In this document: in pieces, positions 49,401-61,635 of the stretch
How positions within the stretch are numbered: position 1 is the first letter of the stretch
How the letters are laid out: the number at the start of each line of letters is the position of its first letter
From: Symbiodinium microadriaticum
Lineage: Eukaryota; Sar; Dinophyceae; Suessiales; Symbiodiniaceae
DNA: 64,000 bases
Assembly: GCA_001939145.1 (NCBI GenBank)
Contig: LSRX01000507.1
Location: 29,485-93,484, forward strand
Reading direction: 5' to 3'
The notes under the pieces: model-generated
What the model was told of the DNA's origin: nothing
Seen by the model: only the letters and a program-made list of their open reading frames with translations
Database searches by the model: none
Translations under genes and position numbers: made by a program

Positions 49401-49466
49401 TGTGTGTGAACTGATGTGTCTACGGGCCTGTGCATGTATGCTAATCTACATGTGTAGGTGCAGGCA

Positions 49467-49555
49467 TACATGCATGCATGCATGCATGCATGCATTCATA
49501 CATACACACATGCATACAAACATACATACATACTTACTTACTTACATACTTACAT

Positions 49556-49586
<31 letters not shown>

Positions 49587-49587
49587 T
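49467..49587 (+). repeat. ATGC, CATA and CAGA tetranucleotide runs
   Basis: Successive short runs of GCAT, ACAT, TTAC and GACA. No coding sense. Confidence 0.9.
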
Positions 49588-49762
49588 GGATGCACACATC
49601 TATTAATGTACCAAACTATAAGTTTGCATGTGTGCATACAAACTTGCTTGAACTGAGTCAGCCAATCTTTACCCTAAACCCATAAGCCTACATAGGTACT
49701 TAAATTAAACCACCGTGCATTCCCATGTGAGACAAGGTGACTTGCTGCAGACTGCTTCTCAC

Positions 49763-49813
49763 CTTCCCCACCGCCACATCCATGAGGCTGGACATTTCGG
49801 ACACCGGCGAGAC
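49763..49813 (-). CDS. Small exon candidate, 17 codons
   Basis: VSPVSEMSSLMDVAVGK between acceptor TCAAGCCAG and donor AAG/GTGAGA, phase 0 at both ends. It lies 100 bp from the plus-strand ATG exon at 49914, back to back. Confidence 0.38.
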
Positions 49814-49913
49814 CTGGCTTGACGCGGTACAGGAAGTAGGGAAGCCAGGGCTTCATGAAGGCTTCGGCTTCAAGCTTTAGGGCTTATGGTGCATCGTCGA
49901 TAATGCCTGCTAG

Positions 49914-50006
49914 ATCGACATGGCGACGCATCAGACGAGCATCTCGGAAGGCAAAGCCGCTGGAAATGGAGCCTGGAGCCTGGGGCCTCTCTGGCTCACT
50001 GTACAG
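49914..50006 (+). CDS. Probable first coding exon, ATG at 49920
   Basis: The frame is open from AG at 49913. ATG at 49920 begins MATHQTSISEGKAAGNGAWS then LGPLWLTVQ, ending at the consensus donor CAG/GTGAGT in phase 0. The next clear plus exon (51564) enters in phase 1, so at least one exon between them is missing. Confidence 0.45.
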
Positions 50007-50224
50007 GTGAGTCATGCCCTGACTCGAGAAGCGAGGTCGGTCCCAAACCCACACAGACTAAGGTTCCTCGGCAACCGCTTCAAAAAGGTATCGCCTCCTT
50101 CCGTTATAAGTTATATACCACGGAATCACCAAACCCATAAGGGAGCTCGGACAACCAACAAAACTCCAAGCACTGAACTTCCTAACACCCGTCAAGCTGA
50201 ACCGTAACAATACACCACTAGTAC

Positions 50225-50230
50225 ACCAGT

Positions 50231-50261
<31 letters not shown>

Positions 50262-50337
50262 CTACTACTACTACTACTACTACTGCTACTGCTACTGCTA
50301 CTGCTACTACTGCTACTGCTACTGCTACTACAGCTAC
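50225..50337 (+). repeat. CAA, CTA and TGC/TAC trinucleotide tract
   Basis: CAA units to about 50260, CTA units to about 50282, then CTGCTA mixtures. Poly-Ser, poly-Leu and poly-Cys shadow frames only. Confidence 0.95.
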
Positions 50338-51563
50338 TAAACAACGAACCCACTAAGCCCCGAAGTGCCAGCCAAGAGGCTGCAGATGTCAATTCCTTCA
50401 GGTCCTTGCTCCAGCCCCGGCGGCTTCTTTCGTAGGGTTTTGAAAGGGGTGTCTAGGGCTTACAGAGTTTCGAAGGGTTCGTCAAAAAAGGGTTGAGGGC
50501 TAGGCCTAGTTAGTTGGGGTCCTCTACGCAAATATACCGTTGATGATACATCTGTTGGAGTTCAAGAACAGTCAGCGTCATTCAGGGATGCTGTTTCTGT
50601 GCAGCTCCATCAGGTCCTCCCGCACGGGTCTCAGAGCCTTAGAGCGTTAGGGTTTAGGGTTTGGGACAGGGTCCCGAACAAATTAGCCAGGGCTTTAGGG
50701 TACCGGTAGGGTTGTTGTAGACAAGCGTATGGCCTCAATCAAGATCGTTGTGCTCAAGGGCATAACTTCCGACAAACCTTCCAAGCACTGTACATTATGA
50801 GGAAACAAAAAATGGGGACCCACACAATCCCAGATAGTAGGGCCCTTTGTCACGATTTCATAGGATCCCGATCCGCAGGATCCTCGTCATAAGGATTCCT
50901 GAAAAGAGCATTCTGGACAAGTGTCCCCACATTTGAAGAAGCTGTTCTTGAGACCTTTATAAAAACATCAAACTTTGAAACCTCGGAAAACCGCTGACGA
51001 GTCCCTACAGAAACCCGCACCCGCTTGGCGCCAGGTCCTTCCGCACCTGGGCAGTTTCATATTCCAGACTGCGCAGCGTCTGGTGGAAACTTCTCCTGGG
51101 TGATCAATGATGCGCGTTGATGCTTCGAATGCTACGACCTCGGGACAGAACTATTGAGTCAACTATTGAGTCTGTTACAACTAAGTGTCTTCCATGAGCC
51201 TCACTCGTTCCATTCTAAGATGTAATGGGCATACGATTGCGCATTTTGCTTGTGAACTCTGCTCTCTTCGCTTCCGGAGCCTTCCAAGCAAGACACCCAA
51301 ACCATGAAAGGGCTGCGCTGGGCTGACGCGGCCGCAACGAAGGGATTAAGAAGTTTGGGGATGGGGTTTGTACGTGTGTGTGTGTGTGTGGGTAGTTCAC
51401 GGTTCACACGACAGGACAGGCATTGCTGGGCTAGACGGCTTCAAGGTTCTTACGGTGGGAGAGCTCGAGGTTGCTGTCATCTCCACTTTCCCTGACCCCG
51501 AACCGGCAAGTCTGGGCCCCCGGTTTTCAGGCCCTCGCCTTCAACGACCAGGCCCAATTGAAG

Positions 51564-52373
51564 TTCATTGTCCTGTAGTTGTACATGATAGGCTATTGCA
51601 ATCCGAAGTGTCTCTAAAGTTCTCAACTATGTCAGATGCTCTTTTGACCTCGAACAGATGGGCGATGGGGGATAATATCAGGGAGGTAAGTACAACCCAA
51701 CTATGATCTCGGCAACAGCACTGGCAGACTTACGGCTAAGCTACACTGCAAACCTCCACATCGGGATGTTAACCCAAGGATGTTACGGGTGCAGACGGGC
51801 GGCAGATGGCCAAACTCGCGCAAGAGATTGTCAAACTTCCCAGCGAAACTGAGCCCGGTGCTTCGGCGTTTACAGGTTGGGGTTCGGACAGAGTTTGAAG
51901 GAAAGGGCTATGTTGCTTCATCGGTGCTTGGCCGGTCAAACAAACAGACCTTTCTCCGTCCAATGTGCTTGCAAACACTCGGGCGCCTCTAAGTGGGCTT
52001 CCGAGTCAGGGTTCAGGCTCACCGGGATCTCGAGCATTTACTACTCGTTCATGTTGGAGGTTTATGGCATACGGCACGTGTGTGGAAAGCTGCGACATGA
52101 ACAAGTTCGTCCTGCAGCTCCAAGCATTCTCAGACGGATCTGTTGTCCCTCCAAATGCAAGCCCGTCGCGCGCCCGTAGCCACCTGGCTGGATCTGTGGA
52201 ACTCTCGGGACATGACGAATTTCCAGACTTGCCCCCGCATTCTAAGTATCGGATGGAGGGCTCATCAGAACTACGAACCCTACGACATGCAGAATCTGGA
52301 TGTTGCAAGACCGACATCCACTGTGACTCGAATGAAAGTGCCAAGTATCGGGTCAAATGCATGGCGATCGCAG
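51564..52373 (+). CDS. Three phase-matched exons, function unknown
   Basis: Exon 51564-51685 has 40 codons (VVVHDRLLQSEVSLKFSTMS, later RWAMGDNIRE) and ends at the consensus donor GTAAGT in phase 0. Exon 51806-51875 begins MAKLAQEIVKLPSETEPGAS and leaves in phase 1. Exon 52035-52373 enters with two bases and stays open for 112 codons to GTGTCT in phase 1. Within the last exon a second plus frame (YEPYDMQNLDVARPTSTVTR) also looks coding, so its acceptor may instead be near 52269. The minus strand is open here too. This is likely the continuation of the gene starting at 49920. Confidence 0.4.
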
Positions 52374-52589
52374 GTGTCTTCGTTACTATCATTGCTGTTG
52401 TCACCGGTACTTCTTTTGAGTTATCATGTGCAACTGGCATTGTTAACACGAGGAGACCGAAACTGGGCAAAGATGACTTTCTACATAGCTTCGAGATTGC
52501 AAAGACACAAATTGCATCCGCGCAGAGCCGTGTGCCAATGCAAGGACAGGGAAGCATCGGCGCACCCCCTACAATGCCCTACGCAAGTC

Positions 52590-52667
52590 TGAAGCTTCGC
52601 TGCTCCCCGCCGTCCTCGAGCTGTCGTTGCCGAAGCTCTGCATTCAGCCTCAGAAGCTCCTGCCAGA
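52590..52667 (-). CDS. Coiled-coil/leucine-zipper-like exon candidate
   Basis: After TTCTGGCAG the minus frame reads ELLRLNAELRQRQLEDGGEQ then RSFRL, with Leu at heptad-like spacing. The exit is unclear: GCGTAG offers a GC donor just before an in-frame stop. It faces the plus-strand gene ending near 52373. Confidence 0.4.
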
Positions 52668-53585
52668 ACCCTGAGCTCTCTGTAGGGTCTTTGGGTGCAT
52701 TGATGTGGGCTTCATAGGAGTGTATGTTCATGTGAGCTTCGATCCCCACGGGAAAAGAACAGGGACTGACACATGCGACTCATCACTGGATGTTTGAACA
52801 ACATCTGATGAAACCCTGACAAGCCTGATCAAACCCGAAAGAACTCTTAACACAACCCTCAAAACCGCCCCCTAAGCTCCGAAGCTAAAGGCTTTCCCGT
52901 TACTAAGTCCTCGCAGTGGAGCCTTAAGCGATCCACTTCTCCGCTTTCGCTGCTTGGGCCTTGGCTGCAAGGGCCGGGTCCAGGGTTCTCAACATTGAAA
53001 GGGTGCTTTGAATGGCATCTTTAAATGGTGCTTGAAAGGGTGTTATAGAAGGCTTACTGCAAAAAGGGCTCTTATGAGGGTTTTCTACGGCCCTAGCAAC
53101 TAGAACAGCCCTAAAGAACAGCATTGCCAGTTGTCTATATCTTTATGGGGCTTCAGAGGCATAAGAAGGCTGTATAAGGGTGTTCTGGAGCTTTAGGGGC
53201 TTGGGGTCTGGAGGCTTTGGCGGCGCAGGGTCTAAGGGTTCAGGTCATGAGAAATCGTAGTTCTGAAAGCAACGAGGAATTTAAGACTACCTCATGCAAC
53301 TAGTATAAATAAACGCTGCACCAACAGCTGCTGCTCCTAGCCTTCCGCATACTGCCTCGACGCGGATCGTGGTCACGACATAAAATCAAAACCCTGGTTG
53401 CGACGATTGCCTGGGTGACCAAGTTCATGGGCTGGTTTTGTGGTGCTGAATCTCGCCGCGAGGCCTAGAGTCTGAGCTCTCGCTTTGAAAGGTCTTCGGG
53501 CTCAAGGCTATGTAAACAACTCCTGGAAATTGCGTTAAAGTTAGGATCGGCACTCCAACCCCGTATTCATCACGGGTCTACCTAC

Positions 53586-53778
53586 CTTGAACCAAAAACC
53601 GGAAGCACACGCCCAGGGACTTTGCTCTGCTGGCGCCTGCGCTTCTTCAGCCGCACTGACGGTCTTCGCACGCCCTACCAAAGCCTTGCAAGGTCCCGGC
53701 TGGTGCAAAGGAAAGAACGCATCCCAAATGACAGCTATAATTTCTTCCTGAATAATCCGTAGTTGTCTCTTCAGCACC
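53586..53778 (-). CDS. Strong exon candidate, 64 codons, GTAGGT donor
   Basis: It enters with one base after TTCGATAG and reads VLKRQLRIIQEEIIAVIWDA, later RAKTVSAAEEAQAPAEQSPW, then GFWFK, and closes at AAG/GTAGGT in phase 0. The start is amphipathic and the middle is Ala/Glu/Gln-rich. A charged piece, AAKAQAAKAEKWIA, before a stop at about 52928-52970 may be the next, terminal exon. Family unknown. Confidence 0.5.
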
Positions 53779-54112
53779 CTATCGAATCAAACCCTTTTCA
53801 ACCATGTAGGCCATTATAGTGCTTCAACCCAGATTGGGGGGCGACTCGAGCTCACTATATTGCTGTTTTCGGGGGGAGGAATCATGTTCAATTCATAACA
53901 TCCAGCACAATTCAAGCCTAAGTTCAGGACACCGCCCCTGGACACGGAAGCGGCGCTGCAGCGAGTGTTGGGTTAAGGGTTTTGGAGATTTGGGTTCAGG
54001 CTTGGGGTGTTGTGGTTGTTCTCAGACTGAGGTTTGCTCGAGGTCGAATGTTCGCAGCTTGATGAAACCCTGTCATTGCGTCAAAGTATCCGTGCATTTG
54101 CGCTTATGGGCA

Positions 54113-54139
54113 TGGATGTATGTATGTATGTATGAACGA

Positions 54140-54172
<33 letters not shown>

Positions 54173-54190
54173 TGTATGTACGTAGGTATA
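54113..54190 (+). repeat. GTAT tetranucleotide repeat
   Basis: Over 15 GTAT units, then a decaying tail of GTAGGTAT-like text to about 54300. Confidence 0.95.
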
Positions 54191-54587
54191 GGTACTGTAG
54201 GTAATCAGGTAGGTATACTGCAGGTAGGTTTGTAATTATGTCTAGGTCTGGGTATGTATGTCTGTAAGGTCTGCCTGTATGTCCATAGGTACGTGTTGGT
54301 GGTTTTCAATCTTCCTGGCTGCCTGTCGTAGGATTCGCACTCAACCGATTCCCGCACCCGAAAACCGAACTGCTGATTCGCTGAGGTCTTGAAACATGTA
54401 TCAGGTCATGACGATCCCAACTTGCTCAGAATGGAAATTAAACCACATAGGCCATCAGGCCCTAAACCCGGAAGTCCCCAACAACCCTGAACCAACAGCC
54501 CTTAACCAAACACCGTAACCCCACCAACCGAAAACCCTCCGTTTAAAACAAAACAAGAATACCCTTAGATTGTTTTCCGAACCTCAC

Positions 54588-54651
54588 TCTTCAGCCCAGT
54601 CCAATCATCCTCCGATGCCTGGCGGGCCTTGGCTTGCCGCACGTGTGTTCG
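54588..54651 (-). CDS. Charged exon candidate, 21 codons
   Basis: RTHVRQAKARQASEDDWTGL then Lys, from acceptor ATCACAAG to donor GTGAGG in phase 1. It is likely upstream of the 53778 exon in the same gene; that exon enters in phase 2, so one exon between them is missing. Confidence 0.42.
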
Positions 54652-57600
54652 CTTGTGATGATAGTTTTTGATATTCGTTGGGCGGCTGAGGGCTTGTATA
54701 GGGGAAGTATTAAGGGTCTTTATATCGGGAGAGAGCGCCCTTGTTTGTCCGTGGTGTTGAAAGCTTGCATCGCCTGCAGCAAGAGTGCAATGTTGGGTAT
54801 ATACGACTGAATGATGTAAAAGTCCATAACGAAGACAGCCTGGTAGTGCAACTGGAGAAGACTTTTCAAACGCAACCCTAAACCCTCAAAACTTAAGTAG
54901 AAGCTAGTCCTACATCGCCCGTGATTTTCTTGTTGTTCGTACTTCTATGCAGTACCAGGTCGGACATGCCGCCCAATGAGCGTATGCAACAGTCAATTCG
55001 TCCCACGGCGAATAACTCCCCAGTCTAACTTAGGACGCTGCACTATTGGACTACCGATTATATTTGCTTTGTCTTGTCAGAGTCTACAGTACCTGTTCCA
55101 GAATGCCAGATAATCTTAACCCTAGATCCCCCGAACCGCTAACCTGAACCACTATCCCTAAGACATGCAAGACAAACCGCGAGATGACATGGCCGACCTC
55201 CAATCCAAAACACATGCGAAGCCTTGAGCTCTGAACCCCAGAGCCAAAACCACCCCGTCGGGCGCTTACATGACTACCACAAACTACCAAAGCCTGATCT
55301 GTCGTAGGAGGTCAACAAAGACCCACCCTACCATCCTACAAGTTCAAAGCGATCCAAGAGGCTTACAAAGTTTGGCTGTACCAGCGTATCGAATACTGTA
55401 ATGTAACGAATCAGTCCCAAGCCTTCGGTCCTGGAAAGTTGCTGAGAACCCAGCATTCGCCAATACCCACCCCTGGGCATGCTTCCTCTTCTTGAGTTTG
55501 GGGCCCCCTAAACTCTGCTGCAAAAGCGTCTGTGAGCTCTGCTAGTCAAGGATTTTTAGAATCCCATTTGCGGTGGCTTTAGTAACCCCCGAGCTTTTCG
55601 GTGGCTTTAGTAACCCTAGTAACCCCCGACCTCTTGGCACTTCACTGGCAAGTATGGCACGGTACCTCGATGTCAACCTACAGCCCGCTTTGAAACTACC
55701 CATGAACATTCAAGTAGCAGCGCTTAGCTCAAATTTGGAAATCCACAGTGTGAGACTGTCTTGCATAACCAAGCGGGGATTGAACTGCATCTCCGTTGCA
55801 TGATATTGCGCAAGAACCCGAATCAAGTGACTAATGCCCCGGATGCTCCCCACCAGAAGACTCCACATAGTCCTGTGCCTACTAAAGACAAGCTGTAGAA
55901 GTATATGCTAGGCTTCTAATCGTCTGCCCCTACATGGTTTAAGGGGAAATTAAAGAAAGGAACGCAGCAAACGCCACCTTCTAGCACGCACACTCGCTCT
56001 TGCAATTTCAAGATTGAGGATGCATGGAATATGCAGGCTTAAACTGTGAGTGAGGGCAGAAAGGGAAAGGAGCTCAACTCACACGTTCTACAAGTACACG
56101 CTCGCGCTGGAAATTTTAGGGTGTCGGATGATGGGACAATCCCGATAAGCTCAGAGCGGGAGAGAGAGACAGCCTGCTTCGACACAGGTTAACACATTCT
56201 CAGTTCTTGATTCCCAAGTCAAGTCTTCGGATTGCAAGACCAAGGCGATTGTTCTGCATCTGGGTCTTTGCGAGGGTCTCGCTGCTGCCCTAAGAGTGCC
56301 GTAGGAGTCCGGGCACCTAACATTTAGCCACTTGCATGCACGCTAGTAACTAGTCATGATTGCTCACTAGCGCGTACGGGTGTAGATGGAACTTGCACAG
56401 GTACCGCGGACTAAGAAATATGGCAACCCTCAGAGGAGCGTGACCAGCTTTTCTAAATTACTGTACAAAAATCTACACCCCTAAACTTAGATGAAAAAGT
56501 CTCAAACACAATTTGAAGCCTCAACTCTGAAACCACACGATCCCTGAACTCAGAAACCCTGAATACTACTTCCTAAACCTAAGCTCTCCAACCATGCCTG
56601 TGGCTTTGCAGCGCCCTGGGTGCCAGGTCGTGCGAAGCACGGCAGCGCCCCGTCCGCCGGGGACTCGCAAGAAAATGGGCTGACAGCTCGGGCCCGAAGG
56701 TTTTGCGGACTTTAGGGTCTTAGGATTTAGAAGTCCGGGTCCGGGTTCAAGAACAGCGCTTAGCAAAAGCACAGGGCCAACCCAAGTCAGGGCCAAAGCC
56801 TGGATCCATCTCCTCAGGTTCTATTGAACGTTAGAGTACAGGGCTAGAGGGCATCCACAAGACGAGGAGAAAGGGGGGTGGTAGGGGATCGAGGTCATTT
56901 CTGCAATAGATTTCAGGCAAGTGTCTTCATCGACTTGCAGGCGGTTGGGTTGAGGTTGTCCACATCACAGCATCGAGATTGCGCAAGCAAAACCAAAGCG
57001 GTGCTGTTGCTTGGCAGGTCCAAACTCTCAGACAGTCTGTGCTGCCTCTGCAAAGGTGGCTATGCGGTGCCTTTCAACTTTCGGCTCCCAGAACAAGCCC
57101 TACACCAGCCCTATATGCCCGAATTTTAGGGTTTCGCGTGTACACTGTATGGTGCAGGGTCTTGGCAGCAAGGCGAATCAGCGTACTGTCTATAAACTCA
57201 GGAAAGCAGCGGTGGAGGACATGGCGAGGGGGCGTTCCCCGAGACTCCGACATCCTTCTTATTACTTGGACTTGCATTTAAACAACAGAATCCTCGCGCC
57301 ATGTGCAGGAACCCTCGATAGTTGCAGGAAGGTTCGTTGACTTAGCGTCCCTATAGTGAAAGAGTGCATGACGCACCGGGACCCAGGAAAGCAGCCAAAT
57401 TTGGCAACCGCTCTTGTGTCTTCTGTAAGATAAGAACCCAAGAAACCCTGAAGTCACAGACCAAACCGGCAAGAATCTCGAGCCTCGCGGCCGAGTGTTC
57501 GTTTGTCGAAATCTTTGCTGAGCCTGCAAACAAATGACTTCTCTGTGAGGTTAGGGAAATGAGGTTGTATAGGTCACGGGGTCTGGCGGTTCGCTTGCGG

Positions 57601-58340
57601 TCTACAGCTGGGGGTTTCTGGAACTTGCAAAGAATTTGCAACGTGAGCAAAAAGGAGTCTGAATGCCCCGAGGAGTGCGCATCACCAAAGACGCATAGCG
57701 CAAGACCATGATTGACCCATTGCTACGACTACAACGTGCTATTAGTCCTTATTCTTGCTGGTGCTGCTCCTACCGCTGCTTTCTCTCTCCCTTGCATATG
57801 CCGGGCTGTCGATGACAGCACCGTTGCCTGACAGCCCCAGAAGTCATCAGCCATGCGATCCCAATATAATGGCGGGTCATTTCGTCATGTACTACTGTTG
57901 CTGCTACGAATTACATACTGCTACCACTAGTCCCCGTTCTGCTCCTCATCCTCCTGTTCCGCTTGCTGCAAGCCTCTGGCTCAGGGTTTAGGGCCTGAGC
58001 TAAGGGTTTAGGAGAACTTTGAAGCCCCAAAACATGACTTCCAAACCGTATCATTTCTTCGCTGTGTGCCTGGGAGTCTCTCTCCTGAAAGCTGGCAGCT
58101 CACTCGGCGCCCTCGTGCTGGGCGTCTGCGCAGGTGGCAACATCATGACGCAAGGCTCTGGATCTGATCCTGAAAAGGGGTTACAGCTCGGGGTGCTTGC
58201 CGTTCTGGCTCCCTTGCCTCTAGAGTTTAGCGTTGTTCTTCTACACTTATGGCACTGTTAGGGTTTAGTTTAGGGTTCAGGCTATACTGGCGGCCTTACT
58301 GCTAGGGCGCGCTTGGTCGCCATAGCTATCTATTTATTAG

Positions 58341-58430
58341 TCAAACTTCTTCTCTGGGAGAGAATGGACAGTAGGTTAAGCTTCCTTTTGGGGCATCTTC
58401 TTCAGTGCGTGGACGCGTTTCACTGACATT
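58341..58430 (-). CDS. Possible terminal exon followed by AATAAA
   Basis: After CTTGCAAG the frame reads NVSETRPRTEEDAPKGSLTY then CPFSPREEV and TGA. AATAAA occurs three bases after the stop. Dinoflagellates are not known to rely on AATAAA, so the coincidence is weak support. Confidence 0.25.
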   Translation of the reverse strand, partial: NVSETRPRTEEDAPKGSLTYCPFSPREEV

Positions 58431-59699
58431 CTTGCAAGTATATGGTATATGGAACCAGGTAGAGCAGATCCGAATACCCCTACAATTAAGCCCTAAAGCC
58501 CTCAGCTCTACAACCCGCATCTTGACTGGCAGTACACCAAATGGCTGCAGCGGATTTGCCGGGAAGATCAATGAGGTTGAGGCCCTCGAGCTTTACTAAT
58601 AGCGTTTACACTTACACCTAGATTGACCTAGATCTAAGGGGCTTTGTAGGCTTCAGCGATTCAGACTCCTGGAAACCAGTTTTGGGGGATCTCGGGCCTA
58701 AGGACTGTAGGGGTTTGGGGCCTTAATGGCCTTAAGGCTGTAGGCTATTGCGGCGCTGAGCTTTCAGGCGGTTTCCATCATGACCCAACCGCTCTTTGTG
58801 TAGTGCTGATGCGCAAATCCTGCCTTATTGCTAGGTCCGGGTGAGCAGGTACTCAAGGGGAATGCAGGATTCTGTCCATCTGCAATAGCATGGTATTGTG
58901 CACGTTGTACAGGGTTGTGGGGAGGGCTGCTTGAGGGCTCAGGTGCTGTGGGGTTTTAAGTTCTGTTCTTTCTCTGGCAAATGATACTGAACATGAAACC
59001 ACTCCACCTCAAACCCGAATGGAAACCTAAATGCTAGACTCCTAGGCCCTACTTGAAGGATCACGGCACATGGTAAGTAGCTTCTAAGAGAAGCTTCTGC
59101 GTAAGGTTCACGGGATTAAGGTTTGGGGGTTCGGGAGATTCGGGCTTAGAGCTATGACCACATTTCAGCATCCTTCACGCGGAAACCAGGTCTCCAAACC
59201 AATGGCCCCCAGCCCAAAACCCTAACCTTAAGACAGCTCAATCCACCAACAAAGCTGCATCCGAGAAAGCTCCTTAGCTAAACATTCAGGGAGCAGACGC
59301 ATCCTCTGTCAAGGCTTCGCGAGCTGGTCTGAAGAGATACTAATTGTTGTTTCTTGAGATCAGAGGTCCCATGTTTGGGCCCTTGTATTGAGGACCTGCT
59401 TTTGTGGGACCTGTATTGGGAGTCCCCATTATCTGAATCCCTGTACGGTAAACCAGATGTACGCCCACAACGTCATCGATGCCCCAGACTGAAACGACCC
59501 CCAGCTTGTATGAACCACAAGTTTCATCCTACTCTGCATAGACAAAATCCTACATCATTCTGCGGAGCCTGAACTCTTCAGCTATACCCCGGATCCTGAA
59601 CCCTGAAGCCCTCCCTGAACCCTCGAAGCCGATGTAGCCCAAACTCTCCATGAAGTCCAAGACCTACTGGAAATCACGAAAAGCCCATGCAAAAGAAGA

Positions 59700-59935
59700 C
59701 AACAACACGTTTCTATAAACCCTAAACCCTAAACCCTAAACCTGAACCCTAACTGTGTGGCTGGCCCAAAGGCCGGCTCGATCACAGGCGGCGACGGCCG
59801 AGGCATAAGCCGAATGCCTTGGGAAACCGCGGCTCTTTGGAAGCAAGGTTTAATTAGGGTTTAGAACATAAGGTGTATAAGCATATCGGGTTTAGGGTTT
59901 AAGGTTTAGGCTTATCGGGTTTGGGGTTTAGGGAT
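59700..59935. repeat. Near-perfect CCCTAAA array facing a TTTAGGG array
   Basis: Three exact CCCTAAA copies lie at about 59719-59741. About 110 bp later the plus strand turns to GGGTTTAGGGTTTAAGG-type text (59848-59935). The spacer between them is GC-rich (GGCGGCGACGGCCGAGG). These are the cleanest telomere-type repeats in the window. They are far too short for a telomere and lie head to head. Confidence 0.85.
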
Positions 59936-60668
59936 GATGCACCACACTCGCAATCCATCGCACACAGAAAAGGCTACGTCACAAATGACAGCAAAACCAC
60001 GTATACCGAGAGGCTGAAATGTAGCTCCCTTTGAACCCCTTTATGTCTGAATATCGGGCCGTAACCATGAACTATGGACTAGCCAAACAAGTGCTGCGCC
60101 TGTGAGACTTTAAGCAAAATTCTACAGGGTCCTGTCACATCCTTAGAGCCTATCAACCGCAATCATAGGCCCCCCTGCGAGGGTGTCGGAAGCCACTCCG
60201 ATGCGTTGGACACCAAGGCCTCGGTATATCCGACTTGTAAAGGCCAAAATGTCTACACTCACTACATATCCCTTATGAGCCCCGTTTGTTCAATCTGAAA
60301 GCAAACTCCATTGGCCCGTTGAACTTTGGAATTAGAGGGCCCAGGGGCCGCAGGGCGATTCCCATCAAGGTTTACTCTATTTTCCAATGCAGGCTTCTGT
60401 TGCTAACTCCAGGCTTTGCAGGCTTTAGGATTTCCGAACTAGGCTTCTTGACTTATCGAATTGGACTCCGAACAACAATGGCCGCAGACCTTAAGCCACA
60501 TCCAGCAAAGGCTCCGATTCCCACACCACCAACTCGAAAGCTTTGATAACCTCTGAGCACAAAGCGATTGCGCTGTGCCAGGCGGCACCACGCGCACAGG
60601 CCGCCACCTGGGCATGCATTCAGGATTCAGGGTTTCGGGTTCAGGGTGCAGGTGTCGGGTTTCGGCAG

Positions 60669-60827
60669 ATGTCAGCTCCCTGATCGAAACGGTTTGTGCA
60701 TCAAAGGCTTTAAGTACACACCCAACTCCCTTCCATCGTGGCCCAAACACGGTCTATTGTGGACCATATTGGTTGTACACAAAGGGTACCTCGGAAGTTC
60801 TGGTAGGCGGCTTCCAATGGTTTCGAG
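60669..60827 (+). CDS. Exon candidate between good splice sites, frame ambiguous
   Basis: Acceptor GGGTTTCGGCAG and donor CGAG/GTAAAC bound 159 bp. Two plus frames stay open: one reads IETVCASKALSTHPTPFHRG and TVYCGPYWLYTKGTSEVLVG, the other KYTPNSLPSWPKHGLLWTIL. I favour the first by composition. A minus frame is open as well. Confidence 0.3.
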
Positions 60828-61635
60828 GTAAACCCTACCCGCATTCCCTGTGGCATGTATCCTGAACACGCACACCTGGGCAGCTGGCGGCTGCAGAGTG
60901 GGCCAACCAGTCGACACCATCCGTCGCCTGGTCACCTGCAGCAAACATTGGCTGTTCGCCCGGCGGTTTATATGAAGAGCTTAGCACGACCGTACTGCTG
61001 TTGCACGAACATCCTGCATTGTGGGGCATGCAGGATTTTGTCTATCAGCACGATCCCACGAATGTGGCTGGTCCTACGAGCGAGTCCCAAGGAACAACCT
61101 CACCATTCTTGGAGGCTTCCATATCCCATAAGCCCTGAACCCAACTTCTACAACGCTACACCCTGCACTGAATCCTCAACGCACGACTAACTGAATTTCA
61201 AGCCCTGATCCCTGAAAAGTACACTGTATGGTGTGAACCGCCTGATCAGCGTTTTTTGCCTGCGCCGGACTGTCTGCGGCTTTGCCGCTGAAGCCGAAGC
61301 TATCGGACTCACTGGGATGGCACGGAGGCCCCGTCGACGAGCCATGGATACCGGGTGGTAGCTTAGAGTGGGCTAGGCGGCTAGGGTTTAAGGCAGCAAG
61401 ACAAAGGGCTTATGGGGTGGGTTAGGCTTAGGGTTAACTGGGCCGGTCAAATCTGGCCAGGGAGTTTAGTTTCAGATGGTCTTGCGTTGCGGGTAGCTCG
61501 GGGTTTTGGGGGGGGCCAAGCGCTCATAGCTCTTCGGTCGAAGAGGAAGCACTATGGTGAACGCATCAAACTGTATAACGATGGTTTCGTGTACCATCAT
61601 GCCATGCCGGCACCCTGAACACCAAGAGCGTGCAG

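Larger units (their letters stand above)
54660..60660. other. Mostly spacer or introns; scattered weak exon candidates
   Basis: Weak minus-strand candidates: about 54956-55015 (LFAVGRIDCCIRSLGGMSDL), 55400-55510 (KKRKHAQGWVLANAGFSATF), 56200-56300 (LAKTQMQNNRLGLAIRRLDL) and 57470-57560. Weak plus candidates: 57160-57240 (NQRTVYKLRKAAVEDMARG). Telomere-like blocks lie at 56480-56590 (C), 56700-56760 (G), 58680-58780 (G), 59095-59150 (G) and 59580-59935. A tandem duplication with unit GGTGGCTTTAGTAACCC is at 55572-55616. None of the candidates could be joined in phase. Confidence 0.4.

Noticed and set aside
57755-57991. Plus frame with signal-peptide-like start MLVLLLPLLSLSLAYAG
   Set aside because: The Leu run comes from CTG/CTC repeats, and the rest is CTGCTAC-type text without splice context.
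59700-59760. True telomere or chromosome end
   Set aside because: Only three exact repeats, with ordinary sequence continuing on both sides.
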